The position numbers were made by a program, and so were the translations under genes. This document shows positions 1 through 4,963 of a stretch of 6,966 nt of DNA, piece by piece; position 1 is the stretch's first letter, and each line of letters opens with the position of its first letter. The DNA lies in NCBI GenBank assembly GCA_030145365.1, contig JAQYVS010000379.1:1-6966 (forward strand), in the 5' to 3' direction. Origin of the DNA: Desulfofustis sp. (GTDB taxonomy: Bacteria > Desulfobacterota > Desulfobulbia > Desulfobulbales > Desulfocapsaceae). The notes beneath the pieces were generated by a model. That model ran no database searches. It had not been told where the DNA came from and worked only from the letters and a program-made list of their open reading frames with translations.

Positions 1-246
1 GATTGTTTCATGCTGCGTAAAAAAGAAAACAGGCAGACACTGACAGAGTATATTCTCGATTTTTTTCAACGAGATTACACCGTTCGAATCATCAGTCCGG
101 ATAATTCCAACGGTGCGGCTGCCCAAGATGCCAATGGACCCAAAAAAAGACGTCAGCAGCTTGCCAGCCACCATCTGGTCAGGATGACTGAAGAGATTTT
201 CAACGGCCGGGTCGGAGATATCCGCATCTCCGAACCAAATAAGTAA
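1..246 (+). CDS. dnaX: DNA polymerase III subunit gamma/tau, C-terminal fragment (5' end outside window)
   Basis: The reading frame is open from base 1 and ends at TAA 244-246, giving 81 residues of a protein whose start lies outside the window. DnaX is the ATPase subunit of the clamp loader, which places the beta clamp on primed DNA and ties the polymerase cores together. The ATPase and sensor domains are not in view. What is visible is a short alpha/beta tail (ENRQTLTEYILDFFQRDYTVRI), a charged linker (PKKRRQQ) and the closing stretch HHLVRMTEEIFNGRVGDIRI. This resembles the usual 'hplv..a.eiFgGrv.evr' end of bacterial DnaX. The call rests on that tail plus the following ybaB-recR pair, which is a conserved neighbour set of dnaX. 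The ATG at codon 4 (base 10) is internal and should not be taken as a start. A short hypothetical protein is possible but less likely. Confidence 0.8.
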   Translation, partial: DCFMLRKKENRQTLTEYILDFFQRDYTVRIISPDNSNGAAAQDANGPKKRRQQLASHHLVRMTEEIFNGRVGDIRISEPNK

Positions 247-288
247 TCTGAAAATCACCTTATAAATACCAAGTAGAGATACAAAGAC

Positions 289-606
289 ATGGATTTAAAT
301 GCGATCATGCAGCAAGCTCGTGAAATGCAGGAGAAGATGAACAAGGTTCAGGAGGAGCTCGCCTCCAAAACCATAACCGGTACTGCAGGCGGTGGTATGG
401 TGAGTGTCCGGGTAACCGGCAAAGGGGAAGTTATAGATATCGTGATCGAAGAAGAGATGATCAACCCATCTGAGAAAGAAATGCTTCAGGATCTGATCGC
501 AGCAGCTGTCAACGACGGCTTACGGAAGGCACGAGACCTCGCGAAGTCAGAGATGAAGGGGCTCACCGGTGGAGTTCAAATCCCCGGTCTCACAAACATG
601 TTTTAA
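289..606 (+). CDS. ybaB: YbaB/EbfC family nucleoid-associated DNA-binding protein
   Basis: This 105-residue protein has the usual family length of about 100-110. YbaB/EbfC proteins form 'tweezer' dimers that bind DNA and act as nucleoid-associated proteins. They are encoded between dnaX and recR in many bacteria and have been linked to DNA repair. The N-terminal helix (residues 2-26, MQQAREMQEKMNKVQEEL) matches the family's QAQ.MQ.KM..vQeel pattern. A glycine-rich turn and beta strands follow (TGTAGGGMVSVRVTGKGEVIDIVIEEE, about 31-56). A C-terminal helix comes next (EKEMLQDLIAAAVNDGLRKARDLAKSEM, 62-89), then the tail GLTGGVQIPGLTNMF. The ATG at 289 is preceded only by a weak purine-rich stretch (AGTAGAGA). 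It lies 42 nt after dnaX and 7 nt before recR, so the three genes are probably co-transcribed. Confidence 0.95.
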   Translation: MDLNAIMQQAREMQEKMNKVQEELASKTITGTAGGGMVSVRVTGKGEVIDIVIEEEMINPSEKEMLQDLIAAAVNDGLRKARDLAKSEMKGLTGGVQIPGLTNMF

Positions 607-613
607 ATCTGCA

Positions 614-1225
614 ATGGCTGAAATACATGTAATTCCTCCCGCTCTTGAGCGACTGGTGAGAAGTTTTTCGTCACTACCGGGCATAGGTGCCAAAACGGCC
701 ACACGGCTGGCACTTACCATTTTAAGAAAACCGGCTGGTGATGCCCGTGAGATGGCTGCTGCTTTAGCAGAACTGCATTCTTCCATCAGGCTCTGCTCAC
801 GCTGTATGGCCTTTTCCGAAACCGACCCCTGTACCGTCTGCGGCGATCCGCGGCGTGACGGATCGATCATCTGTGTGGTTGAACAACCAGCCGATCTTAT
901 GGCAATTGAAAAAACCGACCACTACCGCGGACATTATCACATCCTGCACGGTGTTCTTTCACCGGTGGACGGAATCGGTCCCGAGGAAATCAAGGTAAAG
1001 GAGTTGGTAGCCCGACTTAACTCAGGGGATATCCAGGAGGTTTTGATAGCCACCAGTTCCACAGTTCCCGGAGAAGCCACTGCTTCTTTTCTCATCGATA
1101 CCCTGAACCGCTTCAACATCAAGCTATCGAGGCTCGCCTGCGGTATCCCGATGGGAATGGACATTAAATATGCTGATCAGCACACTTTAGCCCGGGCAAT
1201 TGAAAGTCGATCGGAGGCTTTATAG
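614..1225 (+). CDS. recR: Recombination mediator protein RecR
   Basis: This 203-residue protein fits the RecR length of about 200. RecR works with RecF and RecO in the RecFOR pathway, helping load RecA on SSB-coated gapped DNA. Its parts appear in order. A helix-hairpin-helix lies at about 17-37 (SSLPGIGAKTATRLALTIL). A four-cysteine zinc finger follows, with C61, C64, C73 and C76 (LCSRC...CTVCGD). A Toprim domain begins at about 84 (SIICVVEQPADLMAIE, with the acidic E90). The C-terminal signature is CGIPMGMDIKYADQHTLARAIESR. The ATG at 614 is chosen because it gives the standard start just before 'PPALERLVRSFSSLPGIG'. An in-frame GTG at 569 would add 15 residues encoded inside ybaB and has no better ribosome binding site. 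No clear Shine-Dalgarno precedes 614, and the start is 7 nt past the ybaB stop, so translational coupling to ybaB is likely. Confidence 0.96.
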   Translation: MAEIHVIPPALERLVRSFSSLPGIGAKTATRLALTILRKPAGDAREMAAALAELHSSIRLCSRCMAFSETDPCTVCGDPRRDGSIICVVEQPADLMAIEKTDHYRGHYHILHGVLSPVDGIGPEEIKVKELVARLNSGDIQEVLIATSSTVPGEATASFLIDTLNRFNIKLSRLACGIPMGMDIKYADQHTLARAIESRSEAL

Positions 1226-1314
1226 CACCTTGGGGCTGGTTATTATCTTGGTAAATCAGTGCAATAAATCTTGACACATATCGCGAATACTGGTAATTGA
1301 AACAGGTTGTGTAC

Positions 1315-1343
1315 TTGATGCATTTAGGTTTCGTAACTATACT
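1315..1343 (+). promoter_or_regulatory. Candidate sigma70 promoter for the tRNA-Val gene (possibly also thrS operon)
   Basis: A -35 hexamer TTGATG (1315-1320) and a -10 hexamer TATACT (1338-1343) are separated by exactly 17 nt. They match the consensus at 4/6 and 5/6 positions. Transcription would begin near 1350, about 70 nt before the mature tRNA, leaving a 5' leader for trimming. A perfect TTGACA also occurs at 1271-1276, but its 17-nt-spaced -10 (TAATTG, 1294-1299) is poor apart from an upstream TG. No coding region or terminator is seen in 1226-1418, so this is the natural place for a promoter between the recR operon and the tRNA. The assignment is based on consensus match only. Confidence 0.45.
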
Positions 1344-1376
1344 TGAATGCAGCCCTTTTACAGCAGAGTTTCAAGT
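1341..1376. repeat. 7-bp inverted repeat in tRNA leader, possible operator or hairpin
   Basis: ACTTGAA (1341-1347) and TTCAAGT (1370-1376) are perfect inverted repeats separated by 22 nt. The left arm overlaps the last bases of the candidate -10 element, and the rest covers the expected transcription start. The arms do not extend in either direction. It could be a regulator site or a weak leader hairpin, but a 7-bp match at this spacing can also arise by chance. Confidence 0.2.
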
Positions 1377-1418
1377 TAATTGTCCGACTACTTATTTACT
1401 TTGGTTGCAGGTAGTTAC

Positions 1419-1493
1419 AGGCGCGTAGCTCAGTGGGAGAGCGCTACCTTGACGTGGTAGATGTCGTGGGTTCAATCCCCTCCGCGCCTACCA
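1419..1493 (+). tRNA. tRNA-Val, anticodon GAC, CCA encoded
   Basis: The full cloverleaf can be folded by eye. The acceptor stem pairs AGGCGCG (1419-1425) with CGCGCCT (1483-1489), with discriminator A1490 and encoded CCA at 1491-1493. The D stem is GCTC/GAGC (1428-1431 and 1439-1442) with a 7-nt loop. The anticodon stem is CTACC/GGTAG (1444-1448 and 1456-1460), and its loop TTGACGT places GAC at 1451-1453, which reads valine codons GUC and GUU. The variable loop has 5 nt. The T loop is the standard TTCAATC (1471-1477). The T stem GTGGG/CCCTC has one U-U mismatch (1467 with 1481). The gene stands alone, followed 5 nt later by a strong terminator. The isotype rests on the anticodon. Confidence 0.95.
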
Positions 1494-1498
1494 GATAA

Positions 1499-1553
1499 AA
1501 AGGCTAAAGGAAGAACGGCGTTGATGACCGTTTGCTCTTTAGCCTTTGTTTTT
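1499..1553 (+). terminator. Intrinsic terminator after tRNA-Val, possible thrS attenuator
   Basis: AAAGGCTAAAG (1499-1509) pairs perfectly over 11 bp with CTTTAGCCTTT (1537-1547). A further GAACGG/CCGTTT stem (1513-1518 with 1528-1533) closes a 9-nt loop, and TTTGTTTTT follows on the 3' side (1545-1553). This is a textbook rho-independent terminator. It ends only about 20 nt before the thrS start, so it either isolates the tRNA transcript or sets the amount of readthrough into thrS. No convincing promoter lies between it and thrS. Confidence 0.88.
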
Positions 1554-1572
1554 CTATATCGCAGGATAACAT

Positions 1573-3516
1573 TTGCGTAACAATGATATGACTGAAATTG
1601 CAGTAAAATTAGATAATGGTGAAGAGGTTTCGCTGCCGGCAGCCACGACTGTTGGAAAAGCGCTGGAGTCTATTTTATCCGGCAAGCAACGGAAGCAAAC
1701 CCTTGCCGTCTACGCCAACGATAAGGCTGTGGATCTTGATACAGAACTTACCGATGACACCGTTATTGTCCCGATCAAGAAAGACAGTACTGAGGGCCTG
1801 GAAATTCTTCGTCATTCAACTTCCCATATCATGGCCCAAGCGGTCCGTGACCTGTATGGAAGCGATGTAAAAATCGCCATCGGACCGGCAATTGAAAATG
1901 GCTTTTACTATGATTTTTTAAGAGACGAACCGTTCAGTCCTGAAGATTTCGAACGGATCGAAAAGCGTATGGCCGAAATTGCCAATGAAGCGCTGCCCTT
2001 CTCGCATGAAAATATCTCCAGGCAATCAGCTATTGCCATGTTTGCAGACCAGGGAGAGAAATACAAGGTCGAACTGCTGGAAGAAATTGAAGACGAGACC
2101 GTAAGCATTTACCGGCAAGGTGATTTCATCGACCTCTGCCGCGGACCGCATATTCCCAACACCTCATTAGTTCGGGATTTCAAACTACTCCGTGTGGCAG
2201 GTGCCTACTGGCGTGGAGATGAACATAACGATGTCCTACAGAGGATTTACGGTACCGCATTTTTTGATAAAAAAGCGCTGAAAAAACATCTTAACAACCT
2301 GGAAGAAGCCAAGAAGCGCGATCATCGCAGACTTGGCAAGGATCTGCAGCTTTTTACGATTAACGACCAGATCGGACCCGGCCTGATCCTCTGGCAGCCC
2401 AAAGGCGCCCAGCTCAGACGGCTGATTGAGGATTACTGGAAAGACGAGCATTACAGACATGGGTATGAGTTGCTTTATACCCCGCACATCGCCCGTCAGG
2501 ATCTCTGGCAGACCTCGGGACATCTCGATTTCTATTCCGAGAACATGTACGCCTCGATGGAAATCGATGACGTGAAGTATCAGCTCAAACCGATGAACTG
2601 CCCGTTTCATATTGGAGTCTACAAGAGCAATAAACGAAGCTATCGCGAATTTCCGATCCGTTGGGGTGAACTTGGAACTGTCTATCGATATGAGCGTGCT
2701 GGAGCCCTCCATGGATTGCTAAGAGTGCGAGGATTTACCCAGGACGATGCCCATATCTTCTGCCGCGAGGATCAACTCGAGGAAGAAATTTTCAATATCC
2801 TCGATCTGAATCTGCTTATTCTCAAGACCTTCGGATTTGATGACTACGATATCTACCTGTCCACCAGGCCTGAGAAATCGGTCGGCTCAGATGATATCTG
2901 GGAAAAATCCACCGCCGCACTCAAACAGGCTCTGGAGAAAAAAGGTCTCGACTTTGAACTGGATCCCGGTGAAGGCGTATTCTACGGGCCGAAAATCGAT
3001 ATCAAGATCAAAGATCAGCTCGGCCGCTCCTGGCAGTGTTCAACGATTCAGGTAGACTTTAACCTGCCGGATCGCTTTGACATGAACTATACCGGCTCCG
3101 ACAACCGGGATCACCGTCCTATTATGATTCACCGTGCCCTTATGGGTTCGCTGGAGCGTTTCGTCGGTGTGTTGATTGAGCACTATGCCGGAGTTTTTCC
3201 GATCTGGTTTGCTCCGGTCCAGGCTCGCATCCTAAACATTACCGACGATCAGGCTGACTATAGTGAACAGGTCTATTCGCAACTGAGAAAAGCCGGCGTC
3301 CGAGTAGAAAAAGATTTGCGCAATGAAAAATTGAATTATAAAATTCGTGAAGCACAAATGGAAAAAATTCCTTATATGCTGATTGTTGGCGATAAGGAAA
3401 AAGCAGATGGAACCGTCACCGTGCGTCTGCGGGATGGGAAAAATTTGCAGCCAATGAGTATCGAGGACTTTGCAGCCAAAATTATTAATGAGACTGCGCA
3501 AGGTCGCGGTATTTAG
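1573..3516 (+). CDS. thrS: Threonine--tRNA ligase (ThrRS)
   Basis: This cytosolic class II synthetase charges tRNA-Thr with threonine using ATP. At 647 residues it is close to the E. coli length of 642. The TGS domain spans about 6-67. The editing domain carries HSTSH (H81, H85) and CRGPHIPN (C189, H193), matching the known E. coli editing residues H73, H77, C182 and H186. In the catalytic core, motif 2 (YRYERAGALHGLLRVRGFTQDDAH) and motif 3 (MIHRALMGSLERFVG) are clear, and the zinc ligands are C343, H394 and H520. The anticodon-binding domain runs from about 547 to the end. Start choice is open. TTG at 1573 has AGGA six bases upstream (1563-1566). ATG at 1588 (MTEIAVKLDNG) gives the more typical N-terminus and 642 residues but has no Shine-Dalgarno. 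It is the first gene of the translation operon and lies just after a terminator, so regulated readthrough is plausible. Confidence 0.98.
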   Translation: MRNNDMTEIAVKLDNGEEVSLPAATTVGKALESILSGKQRKQTLAVYANDKAVDLDTELTDDTVIVPIKKDSTEGLEILRHSTSHIMAQAVRDLYGSDVKIAIGPAIENGFYYDFLRDEPFSPEDFERIEKRMAEIANEALPFSHENISRQSAIAMFADQGEKYKVELLEEIEDETVSIYRQGDFIDLCRGPHIPNTSLVRDFKLLRVAGAYWRGDEHNDVLQRIYGTAFFDKKALKKHLNNLEEAKKRDHRRLGKDLQLFTINDQIGPGLILWQPKGAQLRRLIEDYWKDEHYRHGYELLYTPHIARQDLWQTSGHLDFYSENMYASMEIDDVKYQLKPMNCPFHIGVYKSNKRSYREFPIRWGELGTVYRYERAGALHGLLRVRGFTQDDAHIFCREDQLEEEIFNILDLNLLILKTFGFDDYDIYLSTRPEKSVGSDDIWEKSTAALKQALEKKGLDFELDPGEGVFYGPKIDIKIKDQLGRSWQCSTIQVDFNLPDRFDMNYTGSDNRDHRPIMIHRALMGSLERFVGVLIEHYAGVFPIWFAPVQARILNITDDQADYSEQVYSQLRKAGVRVEKDLRNEKLNYKIREAQMEKIPYMLIVGDKEKADGTVTVRLRDGKNLQPMSIEDFAAKIINETAQGRGI

Positions 3517-3527
3517 AGGCTTGGAGC

Positions 3528-3568
3528 GTCGATCATCTTGCCCGGGAATAAGGCGAAGCATGGTCGGT
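3528..3568 (+). promoter_or_regulatory. Imperfect hairpin in the thrS-infC gap, candidate mRNA regulatory or processing element
   Basis: In RNA, bases 3528-3536 pair with 3560-3568 (CGATCAT with ATGGTCG plus two outer wobbles). After a one-base bulge, CTT (3537-3539) pairs with AAG (3556-3558). After a second bulge, GCC (3540-3542) pairs with GGC (3552-3554), closing a 9-nt loop. The total is 15 bp with two single-base bulges. No T-run follows, so it is not a terminator. It ends about 19 nt before the infC Shine-Dalgarno. A role in infC translation control, RNase processing or ribosomal protein binding is inference. Confidence 0.4.
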
Positions 3569-3587
3569 AAGGATGTTCGTAGAATAG

Positions 3588-3594
3588 AGGAGGT
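3588..3594 (+). promoter_or_regulatory. Strong Shine-Dalgarno fixing the AUU start of infC
   Basis: AGGAGGT at 3588-3594 is a full match to the anti-Shine-Dalgarno core and lies 5 nt before ATT at 3600. An in-frame TAG at 3585-3587 closes the frame just upstream, and no ATG, GTG or TTG occurs in frame before residue 40. This element therefore decides the start. Confidence 0.9.
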
Positions 3595-3599
3595 TCGAC

Positions 3600-4151
3600 A
3601 TTAAAAGACGAGGAAAACCAGCCCCGGGACGAAGGGAGGAAAAAGCAGTCATCAACGACGCGATCCGACATGACAACATCAGGCTCATCGGAGCGGATGG
3701 ATCGCAACTAGGTGTTATGAGTGCTCGTGAAGCTCGGGAACGGGCCTACGATGAAGGCTTGGACCTTGTTGAGGTATCAGCAACCGCCAAACCTCCGGTT
3801 TGTCGGATTATGAACTACGACAAGTTCCGCTACGAAGAGAAGAAAAAACTGCAGGAAGCCAAGAAAAAGCAAACCACGATCGAGACCAAAGAGGTCAAAT
3901 TCCGCCCCAAGACTGAAGAACACGATCTGAATTTCAAGATAAAACATATTAGGAAATTTCTTGGCCAGAAAAACAAAGTGAAGATAACCATGCGCTTCAG
4001 AGGTCGGGAGATTGTCTATTCCCAGACAATCGGCCTGGAAGCCATGAACAAAATAGCCGAGACACTCGAAGAAGATGCGGTTATTCTGCAACCACCGATG
4101 ATGGAAGGCCGCCAAATGGTCATGTTCGACGGTCCGAAAATACAAAAATAA
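3600..4151 (+). CDS. infC: Translation initiation factor IF-3, AUU start codon
   Basis: IF-3 binds the 30S subunit, blocks premature 50S joining and checks the start codon and initiator tRNA. Starting from ATT at 3600 gives 183 residues, against 180 in E. coli. A short basic leader (KRRGKPAPGRR) precedes the N domain, which begins at INDAIR (18-23) and runs through VMSAREARERAYDEGLDLVEVS, PPVCRIMNYDKFRYE to about residue 80. A lysine-rich linker helix follows (80-91). The C domain starts at about 92 (KEVKFRPKTEEHDLNFKIKH, then KVKITMRFRGRE). Beginning at the first ATG (3717) would delete the first 39 residues and half of the N domain. AUU is the classic infC start in E. coli, where IF-3 discriminates against it and so limits its own synthesis. 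The same control is inferred here. The gene lies 83 nt after thrS. Confidence 0.96.
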   Translation: MKRRGKPAPGRREEKAVINDAIRHDNIRLIGADGSQLGVMSAREARERAYDEGLDLVEVSATAKPPVCRIMNYDKFRYEEKKKLQEAKKKQTTIETKEVKFRPKTEEHDLNFKIKHIRKFLGQKNKVKITMRFRGREIVYSQTIGLEAMNKIAETLEEDAVILQPPMMEGRQMVMFDGPKIQK

Positions 4152-4180
4152 CAGGTTTCCCACCGCAGGAAGATCCATAA

Positions 4181-4229
4181 GGCCGCCCCAACCTACGGCC
4201 CCAAGGTTCGCCTCGGTTTTATTTTTTTT
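4181..4229 (+). terminator. Terminator-like hairpin with competing upstream pairings before rpmI (candidate attenuator)
   Basis: CCAAGG-TTCG-CCTCGG (4201-4216) forms a 6-bp stem with one A-C mismatch and a UUCG loop. It is followed by a 13-base T-rich run (4217-4229), as in an intrinsic terminator. Just upstream, GGCCG (4181-4185) pairs with CGGCC (4196-4200). The loop of that stem holds AACCT (4190-4194), which can pair with AGGTT (4204-4208) inside the terminator arm. The last pairing excludes the terminator stem and together with the first could form an H-type pseudoknot. Since rpmI and rplT follow at once, the terminator must be leaky or regulated. Control by bL20 is known for this operon in E. 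coli and B. subtilis, and here it is inference. Confidence 0.5.
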
Positions 4230-4231
4230 GT

Positions 4232-4241
4232 AAAGGAGTAG
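4232..4241 (+). promoter_or_regulatory. Shine-Dalgarno of rpmI, identical 10-mer to that of rplT
   Basis: AAAGGAGTAG lies at 4232-4241, with AGGAG eight bases before the rpmI ATG. The same ten bases recur at 4498-4507 before rplT. These are much stronger sites than those of recR, pheS or pheT, which fits the high, balanced output needed for ribosomal proteins. Confidence 0.85.
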
Positions 4242-4246
4242 GTATT

Positions 4247-4444
4247 ATGCCGAAAATGAAGACAAACAGAGGTGCTGCCAAGCGTTTTAAATTGACCGGT
4301 ACCGGTAAAATCAAACGCAATAAAGCTTATAGCAGTCACATTCTGACCAAGAAATCAACCAAAAGAAAACGTAATCTCAGACAATCCGGTCTGGTTGACA
4401 GCTCCAATGCCAAGGCTATCAAGAAAATTTTGCCTTACATGTAG
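4247..4444 (+). CDS. rpmI: 50S ribosomal protein bL35
   Basis: This 65-residue, very basic protein has exactly the common bL35 length. bL35 is a small late-assembling component of the large ribosomal subunit. The family pattern is clear throughout: MPKMKTNRGAAKRFKLTGTGKIKR at the N-terminus, then AYSSHILTKKSTKRKRNLRQ (27-46), and a C-terminal helix ending in AIKKILPYM. The ATG at 4247 is fixed by a strong AAGGAG eight bases upstream. It sits between infC and rplT in the conserved infC-rpmI-rplT order. The 95-nt gap upstream contains a candidate attenuator, so its level may be set separately from infC. Confidence 0.98.
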   Translation: MPKMKTNRGAAKRFKLTGTGKIKRNKAYSSHILTKKSTKRKRNLRQSGLVDSSNAKAIKKILPYM

Positions 4445-4476
4445 GAAACTGTCACCGATCGGCTCATTTGTCTGAA

Positions 4477-4490
4477 TGCTCTCTTGAGCA
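4477..4490 (+). promoter_or_regulatory. Small hairpin in the rpmI-rplT gap
   Basis: TGCTC (4477-4481) and GAGCA (4486-4490) pair perfectly around a TCTT loop, ending about 10 bases before the rplT Shine-Dalgarno. No T-run follows, so it is not a terminator. It could be a spacer structure or a protein-binding hairpin. A 5-bp stem is weak evidence. Confidence 0.25.
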
Positions 4491-4497
4491 GGATTTA

Positions 4498-4507
4498 AAA
4501 GGAGTAG
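4498..4507 (+). promoter_or_regulatory. Shine-Dalgarno of rplT
   Basis: AAAGGAGTAG is identical to the rpmI site. AGGAG (4500-4504) lies six bases before the ATG at 4511. Confidence 0.85.
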
Positions 4508-4510
4508 ATA

Positions 4511-4867
4511 ATGCCCAGAGTAACAAGAGGCTTTAAGGCCCGCAGAAGAAGAAACCGCGTCCTGAAACTGGCCAAGGGGTACCGTGGCGGACGTCACAAG
4601 CTCTATCGTACCGCGACAGAAGCGGTCGATCGTGCGCTCGTATATGCCTATAGGGATCGCCGCACCAAGAAAAGAGATTTCAGACGCCTTTGGATTACCC
4701 GTATCAATGCCGGTGCCAGGATGAACGACATCAGTTACAGTCGGTTTATAGGTGGCTTGAAAAAGGCCGGTGTCGAACTGGATCGTAAGGTTCTTGCCAA
4801 TATGGCAATCCTCGATCCCAATGCTTTTTCAGAAGTGGTCAAAATCGCAGCCGAAGCTAACGCTTAG
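4511..4867 (+). CDS. rplT: 50S ribosomal protein bL20
   Basis: This 118-residue basic protein matches the standard bL20 length of 117-119. bL20 binds 23S rRNA early and is needed for the first steps of 50S assembly. In E. coli and B. subtilis it also represses its own operon through mRNA structures. The long basic N-terminal tail (MPRVTRGFKARRRRNRVLKLAKGYRGGRHKLYRTA) is followed by the conserved core (AYRDRRTKKRDFRRLWITRINAG, about 46-68) and the C-terminal globular part NDISYSRFIGGLKKAGVELDRKVLANMAILDP. The start has a strong Shine-Dalgarno. The gene follows rpmI by 66 nt and is followed after 26 nt by a strong terminator hairpin. A small GCTAA/TTAGC inverted repeat spans its stop codon (4856-4868). 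Confidence 0.98.
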   Translation: MPRVTRGFKARRRRNRVLKLAKGYRGGRHKLYRTATEAVDRALVYAYRDRRTKKRDFRRLWITRINAGARMNDISYSRFIGGLKKAGVELDRKVLANMAILDPNAFSEVVKIAAEANA

Positions 4868-4893
4868 CACTGACCCCCTCTTTTAAGCTAGTC

Positions 4894-4941
4894 TATGCCG
4901 GTTGCGATTTCTAATAATCGTAACCGGCATATTGTTTTATT
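4894..4941 (+). terminator. Strong intrinsic terminator or attenuator between rplT and pheS
   Basis: Bases 4894-4909 pair with 4916-4931 over 16 continuous base pairs (TATGCCGGTTGCGATT with AATCGTAACCGGCATA, one G-U wobble) around a 6-nt loop TCTAAT. The T-rich run TTGTTTTATT follows at 4932-4941. This is a strong rho-independent terminator. It ends 22 nt before the pheS ATG, leaving no room for a separate promoter with a leader, so pheST expression appears to need readthrough. E. coli has an attenuator at this same joint, but there it depends on the pheM leader peptide, which is not seen here. Confidence 0.88.
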
Positions 4942-4963
4942 GACCTCCACCTTTCATGACAGC

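Noticed and set aside
569..613. GTG start that would lengthen RecR by 15 residues
   Set aside because: The extra residues overlap ybaB coding sequence, have no family counterpart and no better ribosome site. ATG 614 gives the standard RecR start.
1318..1428. Short ORF of 36 codons (ATG at 1318) in the recR-tRNA gap, considered as a leader peptide
   Set aside because: It has no Shine-Dalgarno, runs into the tRNA acceptor and D-stem region, shows no run of valine or threonine codons and overlaps promoter elements.
1513..1533. CGT in the loop of the hairpin before thrS, resembling the tRNA-Thr anticodon mimic of the E. coli thrS operator
   Set aside because: The loop has 9 nt, lacks the base equivalent to U33, and the hairpin is fully explained as a terminator, so the likeness is probably chance.
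2236..2712. 158-codon open frame on the - strand inside thrS, and similar - strand frames at 547-870, 3777-4178 and 4954-5352
   Set aside because: They lie opposite clearly conserved genes (thrS, recR, infC, pheS) and have no recognisable domain, so they are antisense shadows.
4455..4462. Palindrome CCGATCGG in the rpmI-rplT gap
   Set aside because: It is a short self-complementary octamer with no second copy or promoter context, as expected by chance.
4895..4963. ATG start that would lengthen PheS by 23 residues
   Set aside because: This ATG is part of the 16-bp terminator stem, and the added residues do not resemble a PheS N-terminus.
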